Positions 47,701 to 55,534 of a stretch of DNA of 64,000 nucleotides are shown here, in pieces. The stretch is taken from the NCBI RefSeq assembly GCF_001921215.1, contig NZ_MSIF01000003.1:62001-126000 (forward strand). The letters are read 5' to 3'. Every line of letters starts with the position of its first letter. Position 1 is the stretch's first letter. A program made the translations under genes and the position numbers. The notes below the pieces were generated by a model that worked only from the letters and a program-made list of their open reading frames with translations, was not told the DNA's origin and did not search any database. This stretch comes from Actinophytocola xinjiangensis. GTDB lineage: Bacteria > Actinomycetota > Actinomycetes > Mycobacteriales > Pseudonocardiaceae.

Positions 47701-49214
47701 ACCGGCTGGCGGTGGGGCGGGCCGACGGCGGCGTCGAGCTGTGGGAACCGGCGACCGGCCGGCGGATCAGCAGCCACTTCGACCACCAGCGGACCTCCTC
47801 CAACGCGGAGATGACCCCGGTCCTGGTGGCGATGTCCAAGGACCTGCTGGCCACCGCGAGCTCCTCGGACAACATGATCCGGTTCTGGCATCCCCGGACC
47901 GGCGTGCTGCTGCGCCAGACCCCGGACGTCACCCGGCACGTCACCGATCCCGGCCAGGGCCCGTCGGCGATGACGTTCAACACCGACGGTTCCATGCTCT
48001 ACACCAACAGCGACACCGCCACGATCAGCCTGTGGAACCCGATCAGCGGCGCCTACCTCGGTGGGCTGCCGCAGGGTCGGCGTTCGGGGACCGCCGGCGG
48101 CGGCACGGTGCTCGCGGTCGCCGCGTCCGGCGACGGGCGGACCAGGATGGCGGCCAACAGCGACGGCACCGTGCTGCGCTGGTTCACCAACGACGGCTGG
48201 CACATCGAGCCGAGTGGTTCGATCACCGGGCTGGCGTTCCACCCCGACGGCCGGCGGGTCACCGCCGGCGAGGCCGACGGCACGCTGTACACCTGGGACA
48301 CCCGCACCAACGAACAGGTCGGCCGGCCGGAGAAGTCCGACAGCGCGATCTTCGGCGTGCTGTACACACCGGACGGTACGCGGATCGTCGGCTCGGAGAA
48401 GGCGACGTTCAGCGTGGTCCCGCCGGGGCTGGGGATCACGCCGGAGCGCTCGGTCAGCATCGAGGGCCGGATGTTCCGGGGCGCCATGGCCGTCTCCCCC
48501 GACGGCCGCTGGCTGGCCGCCGCGCACGAGGCCCTCCAGGACACCGAGTCCGGCGAGGACCACCGGATCACCGTGTGGGACGTGGCGACGCTGACCGAAC
48601 GCGCGGAGCTGGTGCTGGGCGACCAGTGGCCGGTCCGGCTGCTGTTCTCCCCCGGAGGCGACCAGCTGCGGGCGCTCACCAACACCCCGCTCGCGCCGAC
48701 GACCGGGGCCGGCATCGGCGAGGACGCCGCGTCGAGCATGGTCACCTGGAAGGTCCCGTCGTTCACCGACGACCAGCGACGCCCGCTCGGCGAGGACACC
48801 GTCACCGCCATGGTGTTCACCCCCGACGGCGCGTCGCTGATCACCGGCGGCACGGGCGGGACGATCGAGCTGCGGGATCCGGTCACCGGGGAACGGCGCG
48901 AGACCTTCGGCGAGCACCCGTCCGCGATCCGCGCGCTCGCCGTGTCCCCCGACGGCCGGACCGTCGCGTCGGTGACCACCGAGGACGCCTACGTACGACT
49001 GTGGAACCTGGCCGACCGCCAGCTGCTCGCGGTCCTCGACGGCCACGGCGCGTCGGTCAACCGGCTGGAGTTCTCCCCGGACGGCTCGCGGCTGGCCACC
49101 GGCTCGACCGACACCGACGTCGGCCTGTGGGTGGTCGACCCGGACGAGGCGGCCGACCAGATCTGCGCGGACCTGCGCGCGGCGCACACGCCCGGTCTCG
49201 ACGGGGTCTGCTGA
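44769..49214 (+). CDS. Giant Ser/Thr protein kinase-STAND NTPase-WD40 protein
   Basis: 1,481 residues. An N-terminal Pkn-type kinase (about 8-275) has GRGGMGEV, catalytic HRD with D133 and DFG-like DFG (D151). Next comes an nSTAND1 P-loop domain: CPYPGLQSF, Walker A GASGAGKSS (K368) and Walker B LVIAVDQVEELF, then a winged-helix-like region to about 700. One membrane helix (about 740-765) leads to an extracytoplasmic WD40 propeller array (about 820-1,475) with many GxxxxLWD-like repeats. This is a signal-transduction sensor: WD40 outside or shielded, NTPase switch and kinase output inside. GTG start after GGGGGAGG. Genes on both sides fit a signalling module. Confidence 0.92.
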   Translation: MSGDVAPELFGPYRIEELLGRGGMGEVHRAYDTVNRRYVALKRLPGAAGEEFRARFRREARIAAELSAPHIVPIHAHGEIDGQLYLDMRLVDGQDLKRLLANGPLDPVRANEILVQVASALDAAHARDVLHRDVKPANILLDADGTAYLADFGIARSVAPDVTKLTQTGEQIGTLDYMAPERLMRDDVDATSDVYSLACVLFQCLTGRVPFPAPDTVGKLAAQLNDPPPSPSLFDRRIPPAMDLVVRTGMDKDPRRRYPTAGELMAAASAVTAEAPTAAVIDLPAGADPGQTYFVRLLATMGGQLTADPPTKVVHDRCPYPGLQSFGTTDSDWFFGREQAVRDLLARLARQHADAGPLLVVGASGAGKSSLLHAGLLAAHTRNDPGAPRLAMTPGEHPIGTLAARLAALTHTDPQQLAWQLFEHPERLGALCRGATAASDAPLVIAVDQVEELFTQTTDPREREAFVVALANAWPARVVLAVRADFVEHCITLDPLKPALAAPYVLGPLTADELAQVVTRPAEAAGLLVEPGLVDRLITDVGAGRDPGALPRLAHALRETWHNRSGNVLTLTGYQRTGGVDRAVALTADGVYSRLTEHDRYALRAAMLRMVTLLDGGGIARRQASRADIPAPVLESLVSARLVTVDQDSVTLSHDALLTAWPRLGEWVAEDRAGLLVRQQLDEAAAGWRAGGHDRGDLYRGARLVAALDWAAGRADLTRDETAFLHASDRDRRRRTRRLRGVVAGLATLLVLALVAGFVAVLAYDEATRERNVALSRQLAAQSLAVGDVDPVDAMRKAVQGWRTSQTPEARGALLSARMLSYPTEFDAGLTGVRAADINQDSSLIAIGNGDGEIVLWDVEAGRRREVQLTNTGAVAAVRFSPDGTLLATSSLDSENQDSGVYVWDVATGQQVSRLHDVYPAIGAVAWRPDGEAVAAVTIREDGTAWVPEWNPRTGKVIRWVASDAQVTFALAYGVDGDRLAVGRADGGVELWEPATGRRISSHFDHQRTSSNAEMTPVLVAMSKDLLATASSSDNMIRFWHPRTGVLLRQTPDVTRHVTDPGQGPSAMTFNTDGSMLYTNSDTATISLWNPISGAYLGGLPQGRRSGTAGGGTVLAVAASGDGRTRMAANSDGTVLRWFTNDGWHIEPSGSITGLAFHPDGRRVTAGEADGTLYTWDTRTNEQVGRPEKSDSAIFGVLYTPDGTRIVGSEKATFSVVPPGLGITPERSVSIEGRMFRGAMAVSPDGRWLAAAHEALQDTESGEDHRITVWDVATLTERAELVLGDQWPVRLLFSPGGDQLRALTNTPLAPTTGAGIGEDAASSMVTWKVPSFTDDQRRPLGEDTVTAMVFTPDGASLITGGTGGTIELRDPVTGERRETFGEHPSAIRALAVSPDGRTVASVTTEDAYVRLWNLADRQLLAVLDGHGASVNRLEFSPDGSRLATGSTDTDVGLWVVDPDEAADQICADLRAAHTPGLDGVC

Positions 49215-49267
49215 GCGCGGAAACTTCCCCCTGTCACGGCGCCGCCGGTTGCCTAACGTCCTGGAAC

Positions 49268-49636
49268 GTGACTACCGCAACGACATCCCGCCCCCGGCTG
49301 ACCGTCGGCCTGACCGTCCTGTTGGTACTGGTCACGCTGGCCAACCTGGTGGGGCTCGCGCTGATCGTGATGACCTGGGTCGACGAGGTCAGCCACGGCG
49401 CCGACCTCGGCGACGGCGAGCTGAACGCCGTCCTGGCCGCCCTGGTGCTCACCGCCGGGGCACTGGCCGGCATCGCCGGTGCGTGGCTGCGCCACAAGTG
49501 GGGGCCCCGGCTCTACCTCGCCGCCCAGCTGATCGGGTTCGTGGTGCTGCTGGCCAACGAGGCCGTCGGCCCGCTGAACCTGGTTCCGCTGGTGCTCGCC
49601 GGAGTGCTGTGCTGGATCGCGGAGAGTGCCTGGTGA
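49268..49636 (+). CDS. Small membrane protein of the kinase locus
   Basis: 122 residues with three to four membrane helices (about 12-36, 54-72, 80-100, 100-118). I do not recognise the family. GTG 49268 is supported by codon bias. It lies 53 bases after the kinase-STAND gene and overlaps the FHA-like gene (GTGA), so the three are probably one transcription unit. Confidence 0.72.
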   Translation: MTTATTSRPRLTVGLTVLLVLVTLANLVGLALIVMTWVDEVSHGADLGDGELNAVLAALVLTAGALAGIAGAWLRHKWGPRLYLAAQLIGFVVLLANEAVGPLNLVPLVLAGVLCWIAESAW

Positions 49637-50481
49637 GTACGCTGATGGCCGGTCTCGGGGTGAGGAGCGGCATGCTGGCTGTCATGGTGCGCGGGGGTGA
49701 CCTGCACCCGGTTCGGCTCCAGTCCGGGGAGCGTCTGGTGTTCGGCCGGGACCCGCACGGTGCGGTCAGCTCCGGCCAGGGCCGGGTGGCGGTGCGGCTG
49801 CCGCACTGCGCGCGGCACGTCTCGGGGGTGCTGGCCGAGCTGGTGGTCGGCGAGGAGGCGGTGACACTGCGCTGGCTGGGCGGCAACGAGGGCCGGCTGT
49901 CCAGCCTGCTCGACGCCCCCGGCGGCGCCCGGCGGGTGACGCTGGTGCGGGAGATGTCGGCGATGCTCGACCACGGCAAGAACGAGCTGGTGGTGCTGGC
50001 CGGCAAGCAGGTCGGCATCGAGCTGTTCACCGACCTGCTGCTGACCTTCACCGTCACCACCACGACCGGTGAGGACGGCACGCTGCTGGCCGCCCGCCGC
50101 CGCGACACCGACCTCAAGCCGCACGTGCGGCGCGGCCTGCTGACCCGGCACTCCAAGGAGTGGTTCGTGGCGCTGGCGCTGGCCGAGCCGTGGCTGATCG
50201 GCGACGACGACTCGCCGTTCCCGCCGACCAACCGGCGTATCTTCGAGCGGGTGCTGGAGTGGCGCGGCGGGCACGCGTGGAACCTGGACCGGCCGCAGCG
50301 GGTGGACGACGCGATCCGCGCGGTGTCCCAGATCGCTTTCGGTGAGCTGGCCGACCCGTACGCCGAAGCCCGCACCGGCCGCATCCAGAACCCCCGGTTC
50401 GCCGTCGGGAAACGCATCGCGGAGTACCGGCTGGTCACCGCCGAGGACCTCGAAGAGGTGGAACGCGCCGCGCGCACGTGA
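49633..50481 (+). CDS. FHA-like domain protein, putative partner of the Ser/Thr kinase
   Basis: 282 residues. The first 100 residues look like a divergent FHA domain: PVRLQSGERLVFGRDP, then a basic strand VAVRLPHCARHVSGVLAEL in place of the usual SRxHxxL. The rest is helical, with RRGLLTRHSKEWFVALALAEP and a C-terminal ITAED-like helix resembling a winged HTH. FHA proteins bind phosphothreonine, so it may be a substrate or effector of the kinase encoded just upstream. GTG 49633 overlaps the preceding stop and has GGAG upstream. Confidence 0.72.
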   Translation: MSTLMAGLGVRSGMLAVMVRGGDLHPVRLQSGERLVFGRDPHGAVSSGQGRVAVRLPHCARHVSGVLAELVVGEEAVTLRWLGGNEGRLSSLLDAPGGARRVTLVREMSAMLDHGKNELVVLAGKQVGIELFTDLLLTFTVTTTTGEDGTLLAARRRDTDLKPHVRRGLLTRHSKEWFVALALAEPWLIGDDDSPFPPTNRRIFERVLEWRGGHAWNLDRPQRVDDAIRAVSQIAFGELADPYAEARTGRIQNPRFAVGKRIAEYRLVTAEDLEEVERAART

Positions 50482-50484
50482 CGG

Positions 50485-50499
50485 CCGGAACAATTCCGG
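50485..50499. repeat. Short inverted repeat after the FHA-like gene
   Basis: CCGGAA-CAA-TTCCGG begins 4 bases after the stop codon. The 6-bp arms are perfect but the hairpin is weak as a terminator; it may instead be a protein-binding site at the WhiB upstream region. Confidence 0.4.
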
Positions 50500-50570
50500 T
50501 GCGAACCCGCGTTGTACGGCGTACGGTTGATCGTGCGCGCGCTCCCCGGAGCACCGCACGGTCCCTTTCT

Positions 50571-50591
50571 GTACCGCGACCATCGCGGTAC
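50571..50591. promoter_or_regulatory. 21-bp palindrome upstream of the whiB-like gene
   Basis: GTACCGCGA (50571-50579), a 3-base spacer CCA, and TCGCGGTAC (50583-50591) form a perfect inverted repeat 79 bases before the WhiB-like ATG. A smaller palindrome GTACGGCGTAC lies at about 50514-50524. Both could be operators or leader hairpins controlling the regulator. Confidence 0.6.
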
Positions 50592-50669
50592 GCAACCACC
50601 TGAACGAGGCTCGCCAGGATCACGCTTGCGCGGGCTCACCCCCACGCCGTGATGGGAGGCGGCTTACCG

Positions 50670-50930
50670 ATGGACTTCTATGACGACTGGCGGCACGACG
50701 CCGCCTGCCGGGACGAGGATCCCGAACTGTTCTTCCCGGTGTCCGAAATGGGCCCCGGCGCGCGCCAGACCGCCGAGGCGAAGGCCGTCTGCGCCCGCTG
50801 CCCGGTCCGCGCGCGGTGCCTGGACCACGCCGTGGACAACGGCCTGGACTTCGGCATCTTCGGCGGCGCGACCGAACGCGAGCGCCGCGACCTGCTGCGC
50901 CGCACGCGCGCCGGCCGCTCGGCCGCCTGA
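50670..50930 (+). CDS. WhiB-family iron-sulfur transcriptional regulator
   Basis: 86 residues. Four cysteines C13, C41, C44 and C50 give the C-x27-C-x2-C-x5-C cluster-binding pattern, followed by the GIFGGATERER turn (G[VI]WGG in most relatives; Trp is Phe here) and a basic C-terminal tail for DNA contact. WhiB proteins bind sigma-A and sense redox or nitric oxide. GGGAGGCGG lies 8 bases upstream. It is monocistronic, with palindromes before it and a terminator after it. Confidence 0.95.
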   Translation: MDFYDDWRHDAACRDEDPELFFPVSEMGPGARQTAEAKAVCARCPVRARCLDHAVDNGLDFGIFGGATERERRDLLRRTRAGRSAA

Positions 50931-50954
50931 CACACCGCCCGACACAACGAGAAC

Positions 50955-50993
50955 GGTGGCGGGTGACCACCCCCTGGTCGGCCACCCGCCACC
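50955..50993. terminator. Bidirectional terminator between whiB-like and the ABC exporter
   Basis: GGTGGCGGGTG (50955-50965) pairs perfectly with 50983-50993, extendable by three bases with one mismatch. It lies between convergent genes, 24 bases after the WhiB stop and 12 bases from the permease stop. Confidence 0.82.
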
Positions 50994-51005
50994 GCCTCTC
51001 CCCCC

Positions 51006-52088
51006 TCAGTCGACGCTGGCCCAGGCCTTGGACAGCGCGACCTTCCCCCCGGTCCGCAGCAGCGAGCCCTCGAACAACCGGCTCGCCAGCAGCACCACCG
51101 CCACCACCGTGGCGGCCAGAAGTCCCAGTGACACCAACGCCTCCCAGGCCTGGGCGTCCCCGGCGAACATCCGCACCGGCATCGCGATGGCCGAGGTGAA
51201 GGGCACATAGGACAGCACGGCCAGCACCGGTTCGTTGTCGAACAGGAACGACACCGCGAAGTACGGGCCCATCACCAGCAGCATCACCACGCCCATGGTC
51301 GAACCGAGGTCCTCCTGGCGGCTCACCAGCGATCCGGCGACCGCCCACATCGCGGCCAGCAGCACGAAACCGACGCACAGGAACGGCACGAACCAGCCCA
51401 GTGCCGGCGCGATCAGCGACAGCAGCGCCTGCTGGTCACCGAGCCGCAGCGCGATCGGCGCGGCGATCGCCAGCACCACGACCTGGCCGAGGGTCAGCAA
51501 CGCGTGGCCGATGATCTTGCCGGCCAGCAGCGCGCGGACCGGGACCGTCGCCACCAGGATCTCCACGATCCTGGTCTGTTTCTCGGTGACCGTGCTCTGT
51601 GCGATCGCCGTGCCGCCAAGACCGAACAGCAGGAACATCAACGAGAACACCATCACCACGAGCCGCTGGACGTCCTGGCTGACCGCCGCCTGGTCGAGCA
51701 GGTCCACCGGCGGCGCGGTGTTCAGTTGGGCGACCACGTCGTTGGGCACGTCCTTGAGGGCGACCACCCGCACGCCGGTCACCGAGTCCCCGGTGGTGTC
51801 CGGCACCACCGCCGCCTCGACCTCCTCCGTGCGGACGAGGTCCTCGGCGGCGGTCAGGTCGGCCACCTCGCGCACGTCCAGGTCCGCGCCGGCGAGCACC
51901 TCGACCGCCCTCGGGCCGACCGCGGCCACCTTGTCCGGGTCGCCGCCGAACACCGACGGCAGGATCGTCGCGGCGAACATACCGGCGATCAGCACCCCGA
52001 GCCCGATCCAGAACCCCTTGGAACGTAAGAAGGTCTGGATCTCGCGCTCCGCGACCAGCCGGGTGGCGGAGCCGAACGAACCAGCCAT
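51006..52088 (-). CDS. ABC-2 type exporter permease (NatB-like)
   Basis: 360 residues. One N-terminal helix (about 27-47), a soluble extracytoplasmic domain (about 50-170) and a block of five helices follow the ABC2_membrane_3/NatB plan; VTEKQTRIVEILVATVPVRALLAGKIIGHALL is the family signature. It overlaps the ATPase gene stop (ATGA-type, 52088) and forms an exporter for drugs, peptides or sodium. The nearby two-component system suggests that it is induced by envelope or antibiotic stress. Confidence 0.92.
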   Translation of the reverse strand: MAGSFGSATRLVAEREIQTFLRSKGFWIGLGVLIAGMFAATILPSVFGGDPDKVAAVGPRAVEVLAGADLDVREVADLTAAEDLVRTEEVEAAVVPDTTGDSVTGVRVVALKDVPNDVVAQLNTAPPVDLLDQAAVSQDVQRLVVMVFSLMFLLFGLGGTAIAQSTVTEKQTRIVEILVATVPVRALLAGKIIGHALLTLGQVVVLAIAAPIALRLGDQQALLSLIAPALGWFVPFLCVGFVLLAAMWAVAGSLVSRQEDLGSTMGVVMLLVMGPYFAVSFLFDNEPVLAVLSYVPFTSAIAMPVRMFAGDAQAWEALVSLGLLAATVVAVVLLASRLFEGSLLRTGGKVALSKAWASVD

Positions 52089-52969
52089 CAGATGACCTCC
52101 TTGAAGATCTCGTCCAGGGTGGGGACAACGGGGGTGAAGGCGCGGACCGGGCCCCGGTCCAGCGCCGCGCGCAGCACCCGCTGCTCGACCTCGCGGTCGT
52201 CGGGCTCGAACACCGCGCGGGGACCGTCCAGGTCGGCGATGCGCACGCCCGGCTGGTCACGCAGCCAGCCGGCGTCACCGTCGACCACCAGCTCGTAGCG
52301 GGTCGTGCCGTACTTGGCGCGCAGCTCGTCGCGGGCGCCCTGGGCGGCGATCGAGCCGCCGGAGATGATCACCAGGTCGTCGCAGAGCCGTTCGACGACC
52401 GCGAGCTGGTGGCTGGAGAACAACACCGGCACGCCGCCCGCCGCCCGCTCACGCAGCACGCCCAGCACGGTGTCGACCGCGATCGGGTCCAGGCCGGAGA
52501 ACGGCTCGTCGAGGATCAGCAGCTCCGGGTCGTGCACCAGCGCCGCCGCGACCTGCACCCGCTGCTGGTTGCCCAGCGACAGCGCCTCCAGCTTGTCCTC
52601 GCCCCGCTGCGCCAGGTCCAGCTGTTCGAGCAGCCGCGCGGTGTTGGCCTTCGCCTTCACCGTGTCCAGGCCGTGCAGCCGGCCGAGCCACGTGACCTGC
52701 TCGGCCACCTTCATCTTCGGGTACAGCCCGCGTTCCTCCGGCATGTAGCCGAACCGCTGGCGCACCTGCTGGTTCACCGGCTGGTCACGCCACCGAACCG
52801 TGCCGCCGTGGGCGGCGAGCACCCCCAGAACGATCCGCATCGTGGTCGTCTTGCCGGACCCGTTGGCTCCGAGGAACCCGGTCATGCGCCCGGACCGCAC
52901 GTCGAAGGACACCTCGTCGAGCACCCGTTTGTCCCCGAAGCTCCGGCTGACCGCCGTTACCGTCAACAT
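52088..52969 (-). CDS. ABC exporter ATPase (NatA-like)
   Basis: 293 residues. Walker A LGANGSGKTTT (K40), signature LSLGNQQRVQVAAALVHDPELLILDEPFSGLDP and switch His in FSSHQLAVVERL are intact. The C-terminal 80 residues are a DUF4162-like extension (DELRAKYGTTRYELVVDGD to PTLDEIFKEVI), typical of the natA-type subfamily. It lies 83 bases downstream of the response regulator stop on the same strand, with a perfect 22-bp palindrome in the gap. Confidence 0.94.
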   Translation of the reverse strand: MLTVTAVSRSFGDKRVLDEVSFDVRSGRMTGFLGANGSGKTTTMRIVLGVLAAHGGTVRWRDQPVNQQVRQRFGYMPEERGLYPKMKVAEQVTWLGRLHGLDTVKAKANTARLLEQLDLAQRGEDKLEALSLGNQQRVQVAAALVHDPELLILDEPFSGLDPIAVDTVLGVLRERAAGGVPVLFSSHQLAVVERLCDDLVIISGGSIAAQGARDELRAKYGTTRYELVVDGDAGWLRDQPGVRIADLDGPRAVFEPDDREVEQRVLRAALDRGPVRAFTPVVPTLDEIFKEVI

Positions 52970-53027
52970 GGCGACCAGCCTAGGAAGCCGGCGCGGACCG
53001 CCGCGTCCGGCGCGCGACCCACCCCGG

Positions 53028-53049
53028 GGGTCCTCCGCGCGGAGGACCC
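53028..53049 (-). promoter_or_regulatory. 22-bp perfect palindrome between the response regulator and the ABC exporter
   Basis: GGGTCCTCCGC (53028-53038) abuts its exact complement GCGGAGGACCC (53039-53049) with no spacer. It begins 4 bases after the response regulator stop and lies 59 bases before the ATPase start. It could be a terminator (9-bp stem, 4-base loop) or a dimer-binding operator for the response regulator. Confidence 0.6.
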
Positions 53050-53052
53050 GCG

Positions 53053-53712
53053 CTACGCCGAACCCGGCGCCACGACCCCGTTCTCGTAGGCGTACACCAC
53101 GGCGTGGGTCCGGTCACGCAGGTCCAGTTTGGTCAGTACCCGGGAGACGTGGGTCTTGACCGTGGTCTCGCCGAGGAACAGCTCGGCGGCGATCTCGGCG
53201 TTGCTCGCGCCCCTGGCCAGCGCCACCAGCACCTCGTACTCGCGGTCGGTGAGCTGCGGCGGGCGGCTGCTGGTGCGCGGCCCGCGCGGTTCGCTGAACC
53301 GCGCGATGACCCGGCGGGTGACCTCCGGTGAGAGCAGCGCGTCGCCGCGCGCCACGATCCGCACCGACTCGACCAGGTCCTCCGGCGAGGCGTTCTTCAG
53401 CAGGAACCCGCTGGCCCCCGACCGCAGCGCCTCGAACAGGTAGTCCTCGCGGTCGAAGGTGGTCAGGATCACCACCCTGACCTCGGGGTGCTCACCGAGG
53501 ATCCGCCGGGTCGCCTCCAGCCCGTCGACGCCCGGCATCTGCACGTCCATCAGCACCACGTCCGGGAGCAGCCGCACCGCCAGCTCCACCGCGGCGAGCC
53601 CGTCGCCGGCCTCGCCGACGACCTCGATGTCCCGCTCCGTCCCGAGGATGACCCGGAACCCGGCCCGAACCAGGTCCTGGTCGTCCGCCAGGACGACCCG
53701 CAGCGCGGTCAC
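53053..53712 (-). CDS. NarL/LuxR-type response regulator
   Basis: 219 residues. Receiver domain with acidic pocket D10-D11, phospho-acceptor D56 in VVLMDVQMPGVDG and K105-like LKNASPEDL. The C-terminal LuxR HTH spans about 153-212 (LTDREYEVLVALARG, SNAEIAAELF, TVKTHVSRVLTKL). GTG start overlaps the histidine kinase stop (ATGA-type). It probably activates the adjacent exporter genes. Confidence 0.95.
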   Translation of the reverse strand: MTALRVVLADDQDLVRAGFRVILGTERDIEVVGEAGDGLAAVELAVRLLPDVVLMDVQMPGVDGLEATRRILGEHPEVRVVILTTFDREDYLFEALRSGASGFLLKNASPEDLVESVRIVARGDALLSPEVTRRVIARFSEPRGPRTSSRPPQLTDREYEVLVALARGASNAEIAAELFLGETTVKTHVSRVLTKLDLRDRTHAVVYAYENGVVAPGSA

Positions 53713-54995
53713 GACCCCACCTCCGCCGTCGCGGCGGCCGGGAAGCTCGCCCGCACCCGGTAACCCGAGCCCTGCCGGGGCCCGGTCTCCAGCTCGCCGC
53801 CGTGCACCGAGATCCGCTCCCGCATGCCGAGCAGCCCGAACCCGCCGGAGGACCGTCCGGTCTCGGCCGCGCCCCGCCCGTCGTCGGTGACCTCGACCTC
53901 CAGCGTGCTGTCGAGATAGCGCACCCGGACCTCGGCCCGGCGCGCGCGGGCGTGCTTCACCACGTTCGTCAACGCCTCCTGCACCACCCGGTAGGCCGAG
54001 AGCGCGACCCCGTCGGGCACCGGTCTCGGCTGTCCGTACACGCCGTGCTCCACCTCCAGCCCGGCCGAGCGGGCGGCCGTCACCAGGTCCGGCAGCTGGT
54101 CGAGTCCGGCCAGGTTCTCCCGGCCCGACTCGGTGTCCCCGGCGCGCAGCACGCCCAGCAGCCCGTGCAGCTCGCCGATGGCGGTGCGCGCGGTGTCCTC
54201 GACCGTGCGCAGCGCGCTGCTGGCCAGCTCGGGGTCCGAGGCCAGCACCCGCCGGGCCGCGCCGGCCTGCACCCCCATCACCGACACGTGGTGGGCGACG
54301 ACGTCGTGCAGGTCACGGGCGATCCGCACCCGCTCGGCGACGATCGCGCCCCGGGTGTTCTCCTCCTGCGAGTGGCGCAGTTCCTCGGCGCGGCGTTCCA
54401 GCTCGGCCTGCCGCCTGGCCGACACCCAGGCCAGCTCACCGAAGAAGTAGGCGGACAGGAAGTACACGACGTTGAACGCGATGCCGTGCAGCACCGAGGC
54501 GAGGACCGGGTCCAGCGGCCCCATCGCGCCGGGCAGCGGTTCGGGGGACGGCTGGGACAGGAAGACCACCAGGCTCAGCCCCAGCCAGCCGAACATCACC
54601 GCGATCACGCCGATCCGTGACCAGCGGGCCACCGTGCGGTTGCGTTCCCACGCGCCGCTGGTGTAGATGGCGAGGAACAGCGCCACCGACGGCACCAGGT
54701 TGTCCCCGGTCTGCCGCAGCTGCACCACGATCAGCAACGCCCCGACCACCAACAGTACGACCAGTGGGTAGCTGCGCCGCACGACCAGCGGCGCGGTGAT
54801 CGCCGCCGCCCACATCAGCTGTTCGGCCAGCGCCGGGCCCGTGCCCCAGACCTGCATGCCCATGCTGTTGACCAGGACGGTCATCAGCAGCCCGCCGGCC
54901 AGCACACCGAGCCCGCTGAAGACGTCCCCGCGTCGCTGGGCAGCCGTCGGCCGGGGTCGCTGCCACTGGCTCCAGCTCTCGGTCCCACTGTCCAT
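53709..54995 (-). CDS. NarL-type sensor histidine kinase (HisKA_3)
   Basis: 428 residues. Six or so N-terminal helices form a membrane sensor without a large extracytoplasmic domain. VRIARDLHDVVAHHVSVMGVQAGAARR carries the phosphorylated His of the HisKA_3 class, and DGRGAAETGRSSGGFGLLGMRERI is the ATP-binding G2/G3 region. ATG 54995 is used, with GGGACAGG upstream; ATG 55019 would add eight residues. Intramembrane-sensing kinases of this type commonly control a neighbouring ABC exporter. Confidence 0.93.
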   Translation of the reverse strand: MDSGTESWSQWQRPRPTAAQRRGDVFSGLGVLAGGLLMTVLVNSMGMQVWGTGPALAEQLMWAAAITAPLVVRRSYPLVVLLVVGALLIVVQLRQTGDNLVPSVALFLAIYTSGAWERNRTVARWSRIGVIAVMFGWLGLSLVVFLSQPSPEPLPGAMGPLDPVLASVLHGIAFNVVYFLSAYFFGELAWVSARRQAELERRAEELRHSQEENTRGAIVAERVRIARDLHDVVAHHVSVMGVQAGAARRVLASDPELASSALRTVEDTARTAIGELHGLLGVLRAGDTESGRENLAGLDQLPDLVTAARSAGLEVEHGVYGQPRPVPDGVALSAYRVVQEALTNVVKHARARRAEVRVRYLDSTLEVEVTDDGRGAAETGRSSGGFGLLGMRERISVHGGELETGPRQGSGYRVRASFPAAATAEVGS

Positions 54996-55135
54996 GAGCC
55001 TGTCCCTGGGCCTGTCCATGGCCGAGAACGGTAGCCGAGGCGTTCACCGACCCGAAGCATCCTCGGCCGGTACTGCCGCGTCCTTGGCTACGACGGCGAG
55101 TAGCGTGGATGCCGAACGAGCCGAGGTGGGCTGTG

Positions 55136-55534
55136 ATGTCCGAACGACCGGGTCACGACGACGTTCCCGGAAGGCCCCAGCAGCTCATGGTGCGGCGGAT
55201 CCCCTACCGCGCCGACCTGCTCGTGGTGACCGTGGCCGGCGAGGTCGACCTGCGCACCGCCCCCGTGCTGGCCGAGGCGTTCGACTCCGACACGATCCCG
55301 GTCACCGTCGTGGACCTGACCCGGGTCACGTTCCTGTCCGCCGCCGGCCTCGGGGTACTGGTCGAACAGGCCGAACGCGCCCAGACCGAGCACCGCCACC
55401 TCGGCCTGGTGGCCCAGGACCGGGTCGCCATCCGCGTCCTGCGCTCCAGCGGCGTCGCCGCCGCCATCCCGACCTTCGACTCCCTGTCCGACGCGATGCG
55501 GGAGCTGGGCGCGCGGGCCTCCGACCAGCCCTAG
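55136..55534 (+). CDS. STAS-domain anti-sigma factor antagonist
   Basis: 132 residues. VTVAGEVDLRTAPVLAEAF and VVDLTRVTFLSAAGLGVLVEQ form an SpoIIAA-type STAS fold; S68 in FLSAAGL is the conserved phosphorylatable Ser. It should bind or be phosphorylated by an RsbW-type anti-sigma kinase, none of which is nearby. GAGG precedes a GTG-ATG pair at 55133/55136. Its TAG stop shares CTAG with the convergent small gene. Confidence 0.9.
   Translation: MSERPGHDDVPGRPQQLMVRRIPYRADLLVVTVAGEVDLRTAPVLAEAFDSDTIPVTVVDLTRVTFLSAAGLGVLVEQAERAQTEHRHLGLVAQDRVAIRVLRSSGVAAAIPTFDSLSDAMRELGARASDQP

Noticed and set aside
46590-49187. 865-codon minus-strand open frame inside the kinase-STAND gene
   Set aside because: Antisense shadow of the WD40 region; no domain, Gly/Arg/Val/His-rich.
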